The notes beneath the pieces were generated by a model, which had not been told where the DNA came from, made no database searches, and worked only from the letters and a program-made list of their open reading frames with translations. From Planococcus rifietoensis (GTDB taxonomy: Bacteria; Bacillota; Bacilli; Bacillales_A; Planococcaceae), in NCBI RefSeq assembly GCF_001465795.2, contig NZ_CP013659.2, forward strand, positions 496,001 through 560,000: DNA of 64,000 bases, read 5' to 3'. Positions within the stretch are counted from its first letter, which is position 1. The number at the start of each line of letters is the position of its first letter. The translations under genes and the position numbers were made by a program. Below are positions 8,334-17,319 of the stretch, piece by piece.

Positions 8334-9074
8334 ATGGAATTGGCAGGCAAAGTGGCAGTGGTGACAGGCGGAGCTTCCGGAATCGGATTGGCGGCAGCAA
8401 AAGCATATTTGGCGAAAGGTGCAAAAGTGGTCATTGCCGACTTCAATGAAGAAGGCGGCAAACAGGCGGCAGAGAGCTTGAAGAACGACGGCGACATCCT
8501 GTTCATTAAAGTGGATGTGGCAAGCGAGGATTCGGTGAAGGAGATAATCGATTTCGCGATCGAACAATTCGGCACAATCGACCTGCTCGTAAGCAACGCC
8601 GGCATCGGCGCGTTGACGGAGACGCACGAGCTGAGCTATGAGGATTACCATAAAGTCATCGCGGTCAATCAGGACAGCATCTTCTTTGGCGCAAAGCACG
8701 CAATTCGCCATATGATGAACAATGGTGGCGGCGCCATCATCAACACTTCCTCAATTCTTGGAAGTGTCGGCGAAGGAGCAGCGTTTGCCTATAACGCATC
8801 AAAAGGCGCGGTCAACCTCATGACAAAATCCTTGGCGCTCCAATATGCACCGCATGGCATCCGCGTCAACGCTGTCGCTCCGGGTTATGTCGAATCCGGC
8901 ATGGTCAGCCGTGAAGCGCTCGGCGAAGAATTCTACGGGCAGCTGGTCAGCAAGCATCCAATCGGTCGCCTCGGAAACGCGGATGAAATCGCCCACGCGA
9001 TCATTTTCCTCAGTGAAAATGATTTCACCACCGGCACCACCATCCTGGTCGATGGAGGCTATACCGCGCAATAA
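8334..9074 (+). CDS. Short-chain dehydrogenase/reductase
   Basis: 246-residue classical SDR. The cofactor motif TGGASGIG is at about 11-18, followed by NAG and the catalytic YNASK, with the family C-terminal ending VDGGYTAQ. The acidic residue after the second strand (IADFNEEGG) suggests NAD+ preference. Similar proteins are annotated as glucose 1-dehydrogenase or cyclopentanol dehydrogenase, but the substrate is not readable. TGGAGG lies eight bases before the ATG. A stem-loop follows at about 9102-9141. Confidence 0.85.
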   Translation: MELAGKVAVVTGGASGIGLAAAKAYLAKGAKVVIADFNEEGGKQAAESLKNDGDILFIKVDVASEDSVKEIIDFAIEQFGTIDLLVSNAGIGALTETHELSYEDYHKVIAVNQDSIFFGAKHAIRHMMNNGGGAIINTSSILGSVGEGAAFAYNASKGAVNLMTKSLALQYAPHGIRVNAVAPGYVESGMVSREALGEEFYGQLVSKHPIGRLGNADEIAHAIIFLSENDFTTGTTILVDGGYTAQ

Positions 9075-9100
9075 ACTGAAATGAAATAGCAGTATGTAAT

Positions 9101-9147
9101 AGCACCCGTGCTTTGGATGGCTCGTCCAAGACACTGGTGTTTTTTGA
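9101..9147 (+). terminator. Terminator after SDR gene
   Basis: Stem of AGCACC-CGTG-CTTTGG with CCAAG-A-CAC-T-GGTG, followed by a T run. Confidence 0.6.
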
Positions 9148-9360
9148 TTTTCCCGGATTGGCGGCGCAGGCAAGTTTCATCAGTGATTGGCGAGTGGAAA
9201 CTAGGTGAGGCAAAAGAAGGGTTTCCTTTAAAATACATAAGTTCAGAAAACATAAAGGCCCTGCAGGTGATATGATTAGAAGATACGATCGACAGCGAAA
9301 ACCCGAAGGAACAGCTAGGCTTTACGGATTTTTCAGTTTGGCGGAACAGGTGATGACACA

Positions 9361-12300
9361 ATGGCAACGCAGACAAACACATACCAGACGTCTATACGTC
9401 TAACTAAAACCGCATCGGAAAAGATGAGAGGGTTCGGCATCAGCGAACGCTCATTTTTTATGGCGGACAAACCGTTTGAGGTATTTCTTGAACGCTATCC
9501 GTCGACTGCGGATGGCTCTCTTTCGGTTGCGTTGCTGTTCAGTGCAGAACAGACAGGACGTCTGACGGATCAGGCAAATGGACAATTGGCTGTCCTTCAC
9601 TGCGTGTTTGCCAATCATCAGCTATTGGTGACCAACGTGACGCTCAGAAAAGCCTATCAGGCGCTTGGCACCAATTGGCAGCGCGAGGAGTCGATTCAGT
9701 TCAACAATTCGCGCGATCCGGTGCCGGTAGCGTTCATGAATTTGATCAACCGGATGACGCCTGCGAAAGAGCGATCGGAGTACGTGAAAAAGCGCATCTC
9801 GAGCTGGGAAGGCTATTTGAAAATCCAAGAACAGGGCATGGATATTCCGGATATCAAGACAGGCTATTCAAATCTGGCGTTCAGCCACGACTTCAGCCGC
9901 ATCACCTTGACGGGCTGCCGCATGGACGACAAAGAATGGAAAAACCTGCGCAATTTGAGCGTCCGCTTGACGGGGATCGACGGCGATGTCGGCAGTGTCT
10001 TCAAGACGAAAAACCGCGCAATCGAAATCGAATTGAACCCATACATCATCAAGCAGTTGCGCGAAAAAGTGCATGCCCTGCCAAAAAAGGAAGTCGTGTT
10101 CAGCAATTTCGCGGCACTCAGCCAAATCCGGAGATTGCGCCAAGGCTTCACCAATCTCGAGAAGGGGCTCGCGGTCAACCCGCAGCTCGATCGCCTATTA
10201 TTTGAGGAGCGGCCGAATGTGGCGCCGCTAAAAGAAATGCCGAAGCTCGAGTTCCACAACCGCTTGAATGAATTCCAGCAGCAAGCGGTGACAGGGGCGA
10301 TGTCAGCGGAAGATCTCTACGTAATCCAAGGCCCTCCCGGAACCGGCAAGACGACGGTCATTTCGGAAATTTGTCTGCAAAATGCGAAAAAAGGTTTGCG
10401 CACGCTCGTCGCTTCCCAGTCGAATCTGGCAGTCGATAATGCGCTCGGGCGTTTGCTTGCCCATAAAGACATTCGCATCTTGCGCGTCGGGCGCACCGAA
10501 AGCATCGAAGAAGACGGACAGAAATTCATCGAAGAAAACGTCGGCCAGTATTGGAAAGACCACACCTTAAAAGAAATCACGGCGCAGTTCGAGGCGCGTA
10601 AAGTCCGCGAACAAGAAGTCGCCCACAAGCTTAAAGAAACGCAACAAGCCTACGCAGAATTGCAGCCGGTTTTTGAAAAATGGAAGCAAGCTGTAGAAGA
10701 TAAAAAGACAGCCCAAGCGAAACAACGCGAATTGCAGTCGTCCATCGAACCGTTGCAAAACAAAACCCGGGCAATCGAGCTCGAACAGCGGCAAGCAATG
10801 AGCCAAAAGCACAGCAACCAAGAGAAAATGGACGCCCTGCAAACGGCAATCGACAAAGCGCAAAGTCTGATCGATAGCGGTTATGGGCCCGAATGGTTCG
10901 AACAGCAACAACAGGAAACAACTGAAACCATCGAGCAACTCGAACGCGTACGCGAGTCCACTCAGCTGACCGAACAGCTGTCAGCGCTCCGCCGCGAGAT
11001 GGCATTGATTGAAGAAAAACGCGACGAAGTGATGGCGAAAGCTAAGGAAAAGCAAGCCGTGCTCGAAACAGTCGAGGGCATGAAGAAAGTCGGCAGCTTG
11101 CTTGATGTGATGAATGAACAGCAGATCGAAGAAGTGCCGGCGATCACTTTCTCACTCAGCAAACTCGACATGATCCGCGACAAGATGGCCGAGCGTAAAA
11201 AACTTGAAGCCTATAATACCAGCGTCACTTCAGCGATCGGCTATGTCGAGAAATTGCTCGGAAGTTCTGGCATCGATGCGGCGCAAGTGAAAGAACGCGC
11301 CTTGTCGCAAGCAGAATCGTTCACCTCGGCCAATATCGATGAGTTTCTGGAAAAGCTGCGCGCGGTGCTAAAAAATTCGCAGCACATCGACTCGAGCGTG
11401 CTCACGAAGGCGCTAAGCGGCTTATACAAACGGCAGAACGATGTGTGGCGGAGAGGCGCGATGCTAAAAGCCACCGATGTTTATATAGAAGAATCGCAAC
11501 GTGCATTCGGCCAATTGAAAAAAGCGCTGTGCATGGAACTTGAAAAACACAGGCAGCGCTACCTGGACTTGGACGAACGAGGGCTGGAACAATTCGAACG
11601 GCAGCGTGCAGAACTTTCACGGATCGAACGGCGAGTGAGCAGTTTGTCCGTTTCAATCGAAGTGCCGGAAGATATCGAACAGGCGATTGCCGACCGGCAA
11701 ACACATTTGACGCAGCTCCGGAAAGACCAAGCGGATTCCGCACGGGCGGCAGCGGATTTGGAGCAACAGAAAGCCCATTTGCTTGATGAACAAACAGCAT
11801 TTGAGAAAGCCGAACAGCGAATCGTGGAGATTGCAGCGCAACTTGACGTAGCGATGCGGCGTCAAACAGAGAAAGAGCAGGAACTTCAAGCTTTGGAAAC
11901 CATCCTTTCAACGGATCCGGAAGCGGCATACGAAGAAACCGCGAAACAACTCGCCAGTTTGTCATTCGATGTGGAATCGCTCAAGCAAGAGCAGAAAAAC
12001 TTCCCCTTATGGCAATCAGTGCAGAAGCAATGGATCGGGCTGCTCGAGTCGGCGAACGAGCACGATTTGGATGAAATCCGCAAGCTGTATATCAAACACG
12101 CCAATGTCATCGGAACGACTTGTGTGGCATCAGCGCGCAAGGATTTCCAGGACAATTATCCGGTATTCGATGTCGTCATCGTCGATGAAGTGTCGAAAGC
12201 GACGCCTCCTGAACTATTACTGCCGATGCTCAAAGGCAAAAAGGTCATTTTGGTGGGGGATCACCACCAATTGCCGCCATTGCTCGGCAACGATACATTG

Positions 12301-13125
12301 GAAGAGACCTTAGAAGAAATGATTAAAGAGGGCAGCGGCTTTGAAGAAAAGCGCGAACTCGAGAAACTGCTGGAAGAATCGCTGTTCGAACGCTTGTATA
12401 AGAATCTGCCAGAATCGAACAAGACGATGCTCGCTATCCAGTACCGCATGCACGAAGACATCATGGAAACCATCTCGCCGTTCTACAAAGACGAGAATGT
12501 GCAATTGCAATGCGGCTTAGCTGATTCAGACAGAGAACGCGACCATTTCCTTGAGTCGGCATCCGTCAAACGCAACAACCATCTCATGTGGCTCGATTTG
12601 CCGAACGAACCGGCGTATTTCGAGGAGCGCATGAGCGGCGGGAAAAGCTTATTCAACCCGTCGGAACTTGCAGAAATCAGCCGCCTGCTGGTGGAACTCA
12701 ACGACGCGGTGGCCGAAGCGAAAGCGGCCGGGCGGATTCCGGCGGATGAGCTGAAAACCGTCGGTGTCATTTCGTTCTACGGCGAACAAGTCAAACGGCT
12801 GCAGCGCATGATCGACCAGGAAATGCGCTTGCCGCATTTATTGATCCGCACCGGTACGGTCGACCGATTCCAAGGCAGCGAAATGGAAATTATCCTCCTG
12901 AGCATGGTCCGCAATAACCACAATGACCGCGGCGATATCGGCTTCGCAAAAGATTACCGCCGATTGAACGTCGCGTTGTCGCGTGCCAAGCAATTACTCG
13001 TGATGGTCGGCAGTTCCGCAATGTTCACGCAGCGTGCGAAAAAAGAACAGACGAAACGGATGTATCAGCATGTGCTCGATGTGGCCGAACAAAAACAAGG
13101 CGTAAAAGTGCTGCAGAAGGGGTGA
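9361..13125 (+). CDS. SF1 (UPF1/DNA2-like) helicase with long coiled-coil insert
   Basis: 1254-residue ATPase. The N-terminal region (about 1-300) has no recognised domain. Walker A GPPGTGKTT is at about 324-332, then a roughly 500-residue Gln/Glu/Lys-rich coiled coil (about 405-910). After it come Walker B IVDEVSKA (about 940), motif III VGDHHQLPP (about 964), QYRMHED (about 1026), VDRFQGSE (about 1166) and NVALSRAK (about 1202). Motif order fits superfamily 1B helicases. The long coiled coil between motif I and motif II resembles SMC-like arms and suggests a clamp or dimer role. The next gene starts 4 bases downstream, so the two are probably co-translated. Substrate (DNA or RNA) unknown. 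Confidence 0.85.
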   Translation: MATQTNTYQTSIRLTKTASEKMRGFGISERSFFMADKPFEVFLERYPSTADGSLSVALLFSAEQTGRLTDQANGQLAVLHCVFANHQLLVTNVTLRKAYQALGTNWQREESIQFNNSRDPVPVAFMNLINRMTPAKERSEYVKKRISSWEGYLKIQEQGMDIPDIKTGYSNLAFSHDFSRITLTGCRMDDKEWKNLRNLSVRLTGIDGDVGSVFKTKNRAIEIELNPYIIKQLREKVHALPKKEVVFSNFAALSQIRRLRQGFTNLEKGLAVNPQLDRLLFEERPNVAPLKEMPKLEFHNRLNEFQQQAVTGAMSAEDLYVIQGPPGTGKTTVISEICLQNAKKGLRTLVASQSNLAVDNALGRLLAHKDIRILRVGRTESIEEDGQKFIEENVGQYWKDHTLKEITAQFEARKVREQEVAHKLKETQQAYAELQPVFEKWKQAVEDKKTAQAKQRELQSSIEPLQNKTRAIELEQRQAMSQKHSNQEKMDALQTAIDKAQSLIDSGYGPEWFEQQQQETTETIEQLERVRESTQLTEQLSALRREMALIEEKRDEVMAKAKEKQAVLETVEGMKKVGSLLDVMNEQQIEEVPAITFSLSKLDMIRDKMAERKKLEAYNTSVTSAIGYVEKLLGSSGIDAAQVKERALSQAESFTSANIDEFLEKLRAVLKNSQHIDSSVLTKALSGLYKRQNDVWRRGAMLKATDVYIEESQRAFGQLKKALCMELEKHRQRYLDLDERGLEQFERQRAELSRIERRVSSLSVSIEVPEDIEQAIADRQTHLTQLRKDQADSARAAADLEQQKAHLLDEQTAFEKAEQRIVEIAAQLDVAMRRQTEKEQELQALETILSTDPEAAYEETAKQLASLSFDVESLKQEQKNFPLWQSVQKQWIGLLESANEHDLDEIRKLYIKHANVIGTTCVASARKDFQDNYPVFDVVIVDEVSKATPPELLLPMLKGKKVILVGDHHQLPPLLGNDTLEETLEEMIKEGSGFEEKRELEKLLEESLFERLYKNLPESNKTMLAIQYRMHEDIMETISPFYKDENVQLQCGLADSDRERDHFLESASVKRNNHLMWLDLPNEPAYFEERMSGGKSLFNPSELAEISRLLVELNDAVAEAKAAGRIPADELKTVGVISFYGEQVKRLQRMIDQEMRLPHLLIRTGTVDRFQGSEMEIILLSMVRNNHNDRGDIGFAKDYRRLNVALSRAKQLLVMVGSSAMFTQRAKKEQTKRMYQHVLDVAEQKQGVKVLQKG

Positions 13126-13129
13126 GCAA

Positions 13130-13879
13130 GTGGACAAACTGAACAATAAGCTGCGCGCGGAAGTGGCGTCCAACAAGGACGTAACAATCGTCAAAGAACT
13201 TTCGTGGCATTTGCCGTTGGTTTCCTATGAAGTGTCGTTTGCCCGCGTCAAGCGGCTCAAAATGGACATTTTAATGAAGATGCTCTTGCTGGCGTTTCAA
13301 GAAGCAGACATCCGCCGCCCTGCAGCGCTCGCTGAGATGCTGTTTGTCGAAGAGCTGTTCATTCGCGATTTGATCGACAAAATGCACAGCACGCAGCTGA
13401 TCCGCCTCGAGACAAAAGGCTACCGGCTGACCGATAAAGGCCATGGCCATTTGGAGAAAGGCATTTTCGAAGAAGCGATGGAAGGCGGAGAAGACATCAT
13501 TTCATTTAGTGCTGTACACGACGCCTATAGCTTGTCGGAAGGAGTGCTTGAAGAAAATGGAAAGAACTTGCCTCCATACCGCTATGCGCTTAGCCGAAAA
13601 GCTGATACAGAGCGCATCCACGAGCTGTTAACGATAGAAAAAAACAGTGCAGAAGATGGCTATCAAGTGATCGTCGCAGACATTTCATCGTGCGAAGAAA
13701 TTGGCACTGAATACATTCCTTGCGTTGAGTTTCAATTATATGACCAAAAACAGGACCTCTTTTACGCGCGTGTCTGGAATACACGGCTCGGCGCATGGGA
13801 TGAGGTGCTTGAAAAGCAGATCGAAGAAAAGGAACTTGTCGAATGGCGCGAAGCGATGAAAACTGCGAAACCTTCCTAA
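13130..13879 (+). CDS. Partner protein of the SF1 helicase
   Basis: 249-residue cytoplasmic protein that I do not recognise. It starts with GTG at 13130, four bases past the helicase stop, with AAGGGG just upstream, so expression is probably coupled. Residues about 45-105 (a helix-rich stretch ending TQLIRLETKGYRLTDKGHGH) read like a winged-helix domain, with helix, turn, helix and a two-strand wing. The C-terminal half is acidic and beta-rich, with VEFQLYDQKQDLFYARVWN. The likely role is to guide or regulate the helicase; this is inferred only from the coupling and the winged-helix look. Confidence 0.65.
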   Translation: MDKLNNKLRAEVASNKDVTIVKELSWHLPLVSYEVSFARVKRLKMDILMKMLLLAFQEADIRRPAALAEMLFVEELFIRDLIDKMHSTQLIRLETKGYRLTDKGHGHLEKGIFEEAMEGGEDIISFSAVHDAYSLSEGVLEENGKNLPPYRYALSRKADTERIHELLTIEKNSAEDGYQVIVADISSCEEIGTEYIPCVEFQLYDQKQDLFYARVWNTRLGAWDEVLEKQIEEKELVEWREAMKTAKPS

Positions 13880-13895
13880 AAAGCCGCTTTAAACT

Positions 13896-13923
13896 TTGAA
13901 TTTCCGGAAAATGGGAGTACAAT
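13896..13923 (+). promoter_or_regulatory. Sigma-A-type promoter of the LTA-synthase-like gene
   Basis: TTGAAT, a 16-base spacer and TACAAT lie about 70 bases before the start at 13997. Confidence 0.5.
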
Positions 13924-13996
13924 AGAGTTTGTTTCTTTAAAGGCAGGTGCGCTAGACTGCTTTCAGATAATCGATGTAGAAAAGGTGTAATGCATA

Positions 13997-15934
13997 ATGA
14001 AAAATAAAATGAAAATGAATAACTACATGCCCTTATTTCTCTTGGCAGTTGTCATGTTGTGGGCGAAGACCTATATCTCGCAAAAAACCCAATTTACGCT
14101 TGAAGTGGAAGGGGCGCTGCAGGAATTCCTGCTAGCGATCAACCCTCTAGGTTCGGCGCTGTTACTATTGAGCTTCTCGCTATTCTTCAAAGGCACGCGG
14201 AAATACTGGGCACTGCTTTCAATTTACCTCGGCATGTCGATCCTGCTGTATGCCAATGTCGTCTATTACCGGTTCTTCAGTGACTTCATCACATTGCCGA
14301 CTTTGTTCCAAACACAGAACTTCGGCGATTTGGGCGGCAGTGTCCTGACCTTGATCCAGCCGATGGATTTCCTGTTCTTTGTGGACGTCTTGATCCTCGG
14401 TGCATGGGTAATTTCCAAGCGGACGGAAAAAGACATGCGCGTAATCAAAAAGAGAATGGCCTTGCCGTTAATTGCGGCGGCTTTGTTGATTTCTCTCTTT
14501 AATTTGTCGCTCGCGGAATCGGATCGTCCAGACCTATTGACTCGCGGCTTTGACCGCGCGTACATTGTCAAATATTTAGGGATGTATAATTACGCCCTGT
14601 ATGACACGGCGGAAACATTAAAAGCTTCTTCTCAGCGGGTCATGGCCGACAGCGACGACAATACGGAAGTGTTGAACTACACGAAATCCAATTATGCGAG
14701 CCCCAATGAAGAATATTTCGGTGCAGCGGAAGACATGAACGTCGTCTATCTGCATCTCGAATCGTTCCAGACTTTCCTGATGGATTATGAACTGGATGGG
14801 GAAGAAGTGACGCCGTTCTTGAATTCGATGATGGATGACCCGAATACATTGTACTTCGATAATTTCTTCCACCAGACAGCGCAAGGCAAAACTTCGGATG
14901 CGGAATTCATGCTCGAAAACTCCCTATTCGGCTTGCCGAAAGGATCAGCATTCATTACGAAAGGCCAGAACACGTACCAATCGGCTCCGGCCATCTTGAA
15001 AGATGAAGGCTATACGTCAGCTGTGTTCCACGGCAATAACGGGACGTTTTGGAACCGCTCTGAAATCTACAAATCCTTCGGTTACGACCATTTCTTCGAT
15101 ATCGAATCGTATCCGAATACGACAGAAGCGGATATGGCCGAATACGGCTTGATGGATAAACCGTTCTTCGAGCAGTCAGCGCCGATTTTAGAGTCGCTGC
15201 CGGAGCCGTTCTATTCGAAATTTATCACGGTGTCGCATCATTTCCCTTATAAAATGGACCAGCAACTGGCGACCATCGAAAAAGGAACGACTGGCGATGC
15301 GAGCGTCGATAATTATTTCCAGACGGCCCGTTATGCTGACGAAGCGATCAAGCAGTTCTTTGAACAGCTTGAAGCGTCTGGCCTTGCGGACAATACGATG
15401 ATCGTCATGTATGGCGATCATTACGGCATTTCCGATAACCACAATGAGGCGATGTCTGAGGTATTGTCAAAAGACATCACGCCGGTGGAAAACGCCAAGC
15501 TTCAGCGCGTTCCTTTGTTCATCCACGTACCGGGCATGGAAGGCGGCATCAACAAAACGTATGGCGGCCAAATTGACCTATTGCCGACCGTGATGCATTT
15601 GCTTGGTGTGGAAACGCAGAAGTACGTGCATTTCGGAACCGATCTATTGTCGGAAGAACATGAAGAACTCGTCATGTTCCGCAATGGCGATTATGTCAGC
15701 CCCGAGGTCTATTCCATTAGTGAAGCGTTTTATGATCCCGAAACTGGCTTGCCGCTCGAAGATGAGCAGCAGCTCGAGCAAGCCGAGACCTTGAAGCAGC
15801 ACGGCAGATATGAATTGCAGCTGTCGGACCAAGTGGTCAACGGTGACTTGTTGAGATTCTATACGCCGAACGGCTTCACGCCAGTCGACCCGGCGGATTA
15901 TTATTACCAGCAATCTACAGACTTAACTGAATGA
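13997..15934 (+). CDS. LTA synthase family protein (sulfatase-type)
   Basis: 645-residue membrane enzyme with about five N-terminal spans (roughly 10-175) and an extracellular sulfatase-fold domain. It would transfer glycerol-phosphate from phosphatidylglycerol to a growing lipoteichoic acid chain or a primer. The metal-binding Glu255 (LHLESFQ) and the catalytic threonine Thr299 in QGKTSDAEF are present, as are the downstream GYTSAVFHGNN and MYGDHYG motifs. Length fits LtaS/YfnI/YqgS/YvgJ paralogues, and which one this is cannot be told. AAAGGTG lies ten bases upstream of the ATG. A near-perfect hairpin follows the gene. Confidence 0.9.
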   Translation: MKNKMKMNNYMPLFLLAVVMLWAKTYISQKTQFTLEVEGALQEFLLAINPLGSALLLLSFSLFFKGTRKYWALLSIYLGMSILLYANVVYYRFFSDFITLPTLFQTQNFGDLGGSVLTLIQPMDFLFFVDVLILGAWVISKRTEKDMRVIKKRMALPLIAAALLISLFNLSLAESDRPDLLTRGFDRAYIVKYLGMYNYALYDTAETLKASSQRVMADSDDNTEVLNYTKSNYASPNEEYFGAAEDMNVVYLHLESFQTFLMDYELDGEEVTPFLNSMMDDPNTLYFDNFFHQTAQGKTSDAEFMLENSLFGLPKGSAFITKGQNTYQSAPAILKDEGYTSAVFHGNNGTFWNRSEIYKSFGYDHFFDIESYPNTTEADMAEYGLMDKPFFEQSAPILESLPEPFYSKFITVSHHFPYKMDQQLATIEKGTTGDASVDNYFQTARYADEAIKQFFEQLEASGLADNTMIVMYGDHYGISDNHNEAMSEVLSKDITPVENAKLQRVPLFIHVPGMEGGINKTYGGQIDLLPTVMHLLGVETQKYVHFGTDLLSEEHEELVMFRNGDYVSPEVYSISEAFYDPETGLPLEDEQQLEQAETLKQHGRYELQLSDQVVNGDLLRFYTPNGFTPVDPADYYYQQSTDLTE

Positions 15935-15940
15935 TATGAG

Positions 15941-15976
15941 CAGATGCCCTGAACCGTTTATGGTTCAGGGCATCTG
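15941..15976 (+). terminator. Strong hairpin after LTA-synthase-like gene
   Basis: A perfect 15-base stem (CAGATGCCCTGAACC with its complement) surrounds a short loop. There is no clear T run after it. Confidence 0.6.
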
Positions 15977-16079
15977 TGTGAAGGCGTACTGCAGCTCTGG
16001 ATGCTCGTTAGTTCCCTTATGCTTTTTTCTGTGAAACAATAAACGTACGATGAATCCAAGAATAAAGGAGCGACAGCAA

Positions 16080-16232
16080 ATGTTCTCGTTTTTCAAAAAG
16101 AAATGCGCCGTGTGCCAACAAAAAGCACGGCAGCCGCGAAAATATTACAACGACCGCAATGAAGCGGTCGTCGTCTGTGCACAATGCGCCATTTACGCCG
16201 AACGACGCGCGTTCCGGAAACGCAGTGCCTAA
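16080..16232 (+). CDS. Small zinc-ribbon peptide
   Basis: 50-residue basic peptide with two CxxC knuckles, CAVCQQ near the start and CAQCAI near the end, spaced like a zinc ribbon. ATG 16080 has AAAGGAG 10-11 bases upstream; an in-frame ATG at 16050 has no such site. The Arg/Lys-rich tail (ERRAFRKRSA) suggests nucleic acid contact. The function is unknown, and no partner is evident. Confidence 0.6.
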   Translation: MFSFFKKKCAVCQQKARQPRKYYNDRNEAVVVCAQCAIYAERRAFRKRSA

Positions 16233-16237
16233 ACAGA

Positions 16238-16266
16238 AAGCTTGCCGGGTTAGCGGCAGGCTTTTT
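16238..16266 (+). terminator. Terminator after zinc-ribbon peptide
   Basis: AAGCTTGCCG pairs with CGGCAGGCTT, then TTT. Confidence 0.75.
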
Positions 16267-16331
16267 CCTATTAAAAGAAGTTTTATTTTCCGTTATAATT
16301 AAAAAAACCGTCGTTACGGAAGGGGAAGCGC

Positions 16332-17267
16332 ATGAATCACCACATTGAGCTCAAGTCCGAAAATCTCCACTCTTCGTTCAATAAAGAATATAAACCGATT
16401 TTGACTATTCAATCAGGCGATACGATCGAAACGAGGACACCCGACATCCAATGGGGCTACTCGGCACATAAAGGCGAAGAACGAGTCATTTACCATTCGC
16501 GCGAAAACGAAGAACGGCTCGGCCATCCGCTCATCGGGCCGGTTGCCATTGAAGGCGCAAAGCCTGGAATGGTGCTCGAAGTGCGCATCAATCAAAATGT
16601 CCCTGGATGGTACGGACGTAATTGGGCGGGCGGTACGCCGGCTTGGCAAAACGAGAAGCTTGGTATTGCCGACAGCGAACGCCTCCAAATCGACTGGACG
16701 CTGGACCGTGAGCAGATGACCGGTAACTGCACAATGTCCGGCAGGCAATTCAGCGTCGCCCTATCGCCGTTTCTTGGCCTCATCGGCCTGGCGCCTGGAG
16801 AGTCGGGAACGCACCGCACTTCGCCGCCGTACCGGACGGGCGGCAATATCGATTGCAAGGAACTGGTCGAAGGCAGCTCGCTGTTTTTGCCGGTCGAAGT
16901 GGAAGGGGCGCTCTTGTCGTTCGGCGATGGTCATGCGCTACAAGGCGATGGCGAGAACTCCGGAACGGCAATCGAATGTCCGATGGATCTCGTCAATTTG
17001 ACAGTCGTGCTCCATGAAGAAATGGAACTTGCCATGCCGAAAGCTAAAACGCCCGCCGGCTGGGTGACATTCGGTTTCGATGAAGACTTGAACGAAGCCG
17101 CAGCGACGGCTCTCGACGAAATGGTCGGCTTGATCCAGCAGTTTCATTCGCTATCAAAAACGGAAGCGATGGCGCTCGCGAGCGTCGCTGTCGACTTGCG
17201 CGTCACACAGATTGTCAACGGCGTCAAAGGGGTGCACGCCATTTTGCCGCACGGTGCGATTCGTTAA
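16332..17267 (+). CDS. Acetamidase/formamidase family protein
   Basis: 311-residue cytoplasmic amidase-type enzyme of the FmdA/AmdA family, which hydrolyses short-chain amides such as formamide or acetamide to ammonia and the acid. Family landmarks are visible: GPVAIEGAKPGMVLEV, SPFLGLIGLAP, PPYRTGGNIDCKEL and GDGHALQGDGE. AAGGGGAAGCGC precedes the ATG, and TATAAT at about 16295 may be the -10 element. It is monocistronic. The exact amide cannot be inferred. Confidence 0.85.
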   Translation: MNHHIELKSENLHSSFNKEYKPILTIQSGDTIETRTPDIQWGYSAHKGEERVIYHSRENEERLGHPLIGPVAIEGAKPGMVLEVRINQNVPGWYGRNWAGGTPAWQNEKLGIADSERLQIDWTLDREQMTGNCTMSGRQFSVALSPFLGLIGLAPGESGTHRTSPPYRTGGNIDCKELVEGSSLFLPVEVEGALLSFGDGHALQGDGENSGTAIECPMDLVNLTVVLHEEMELAMPKAKTPAGWVTFGFDEDLNEAAATALDEMVGLIQQFHSLSKTEAMALASVAVDLRVTQIVNGVKGVHAILPHGAIR

Positions 17268-17274
17268 ACAATAA

Positions 17275-17318
17275 AAAATGCCAGGGAAGAGGAGTTGCCT
17301 CTTTCCTGGCATTTTTCT
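17275..17318. terminator. Bidirectional terminator
   Basis: AAAAATGCCAGG-G-AAGAGG pairs with GCCTCTT-T-CCTGGCATTTTT. It serves the convergent acetamidase and transporter genes. Confidence 0.85.
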
Positions 17319-17319
17319 A

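Noticed and set aside
9675..10205. Alternative frames inside the helicase gene
   Set aside because: Shadows of a long, motif-rich frame. The helicase motifs are all in one frame.
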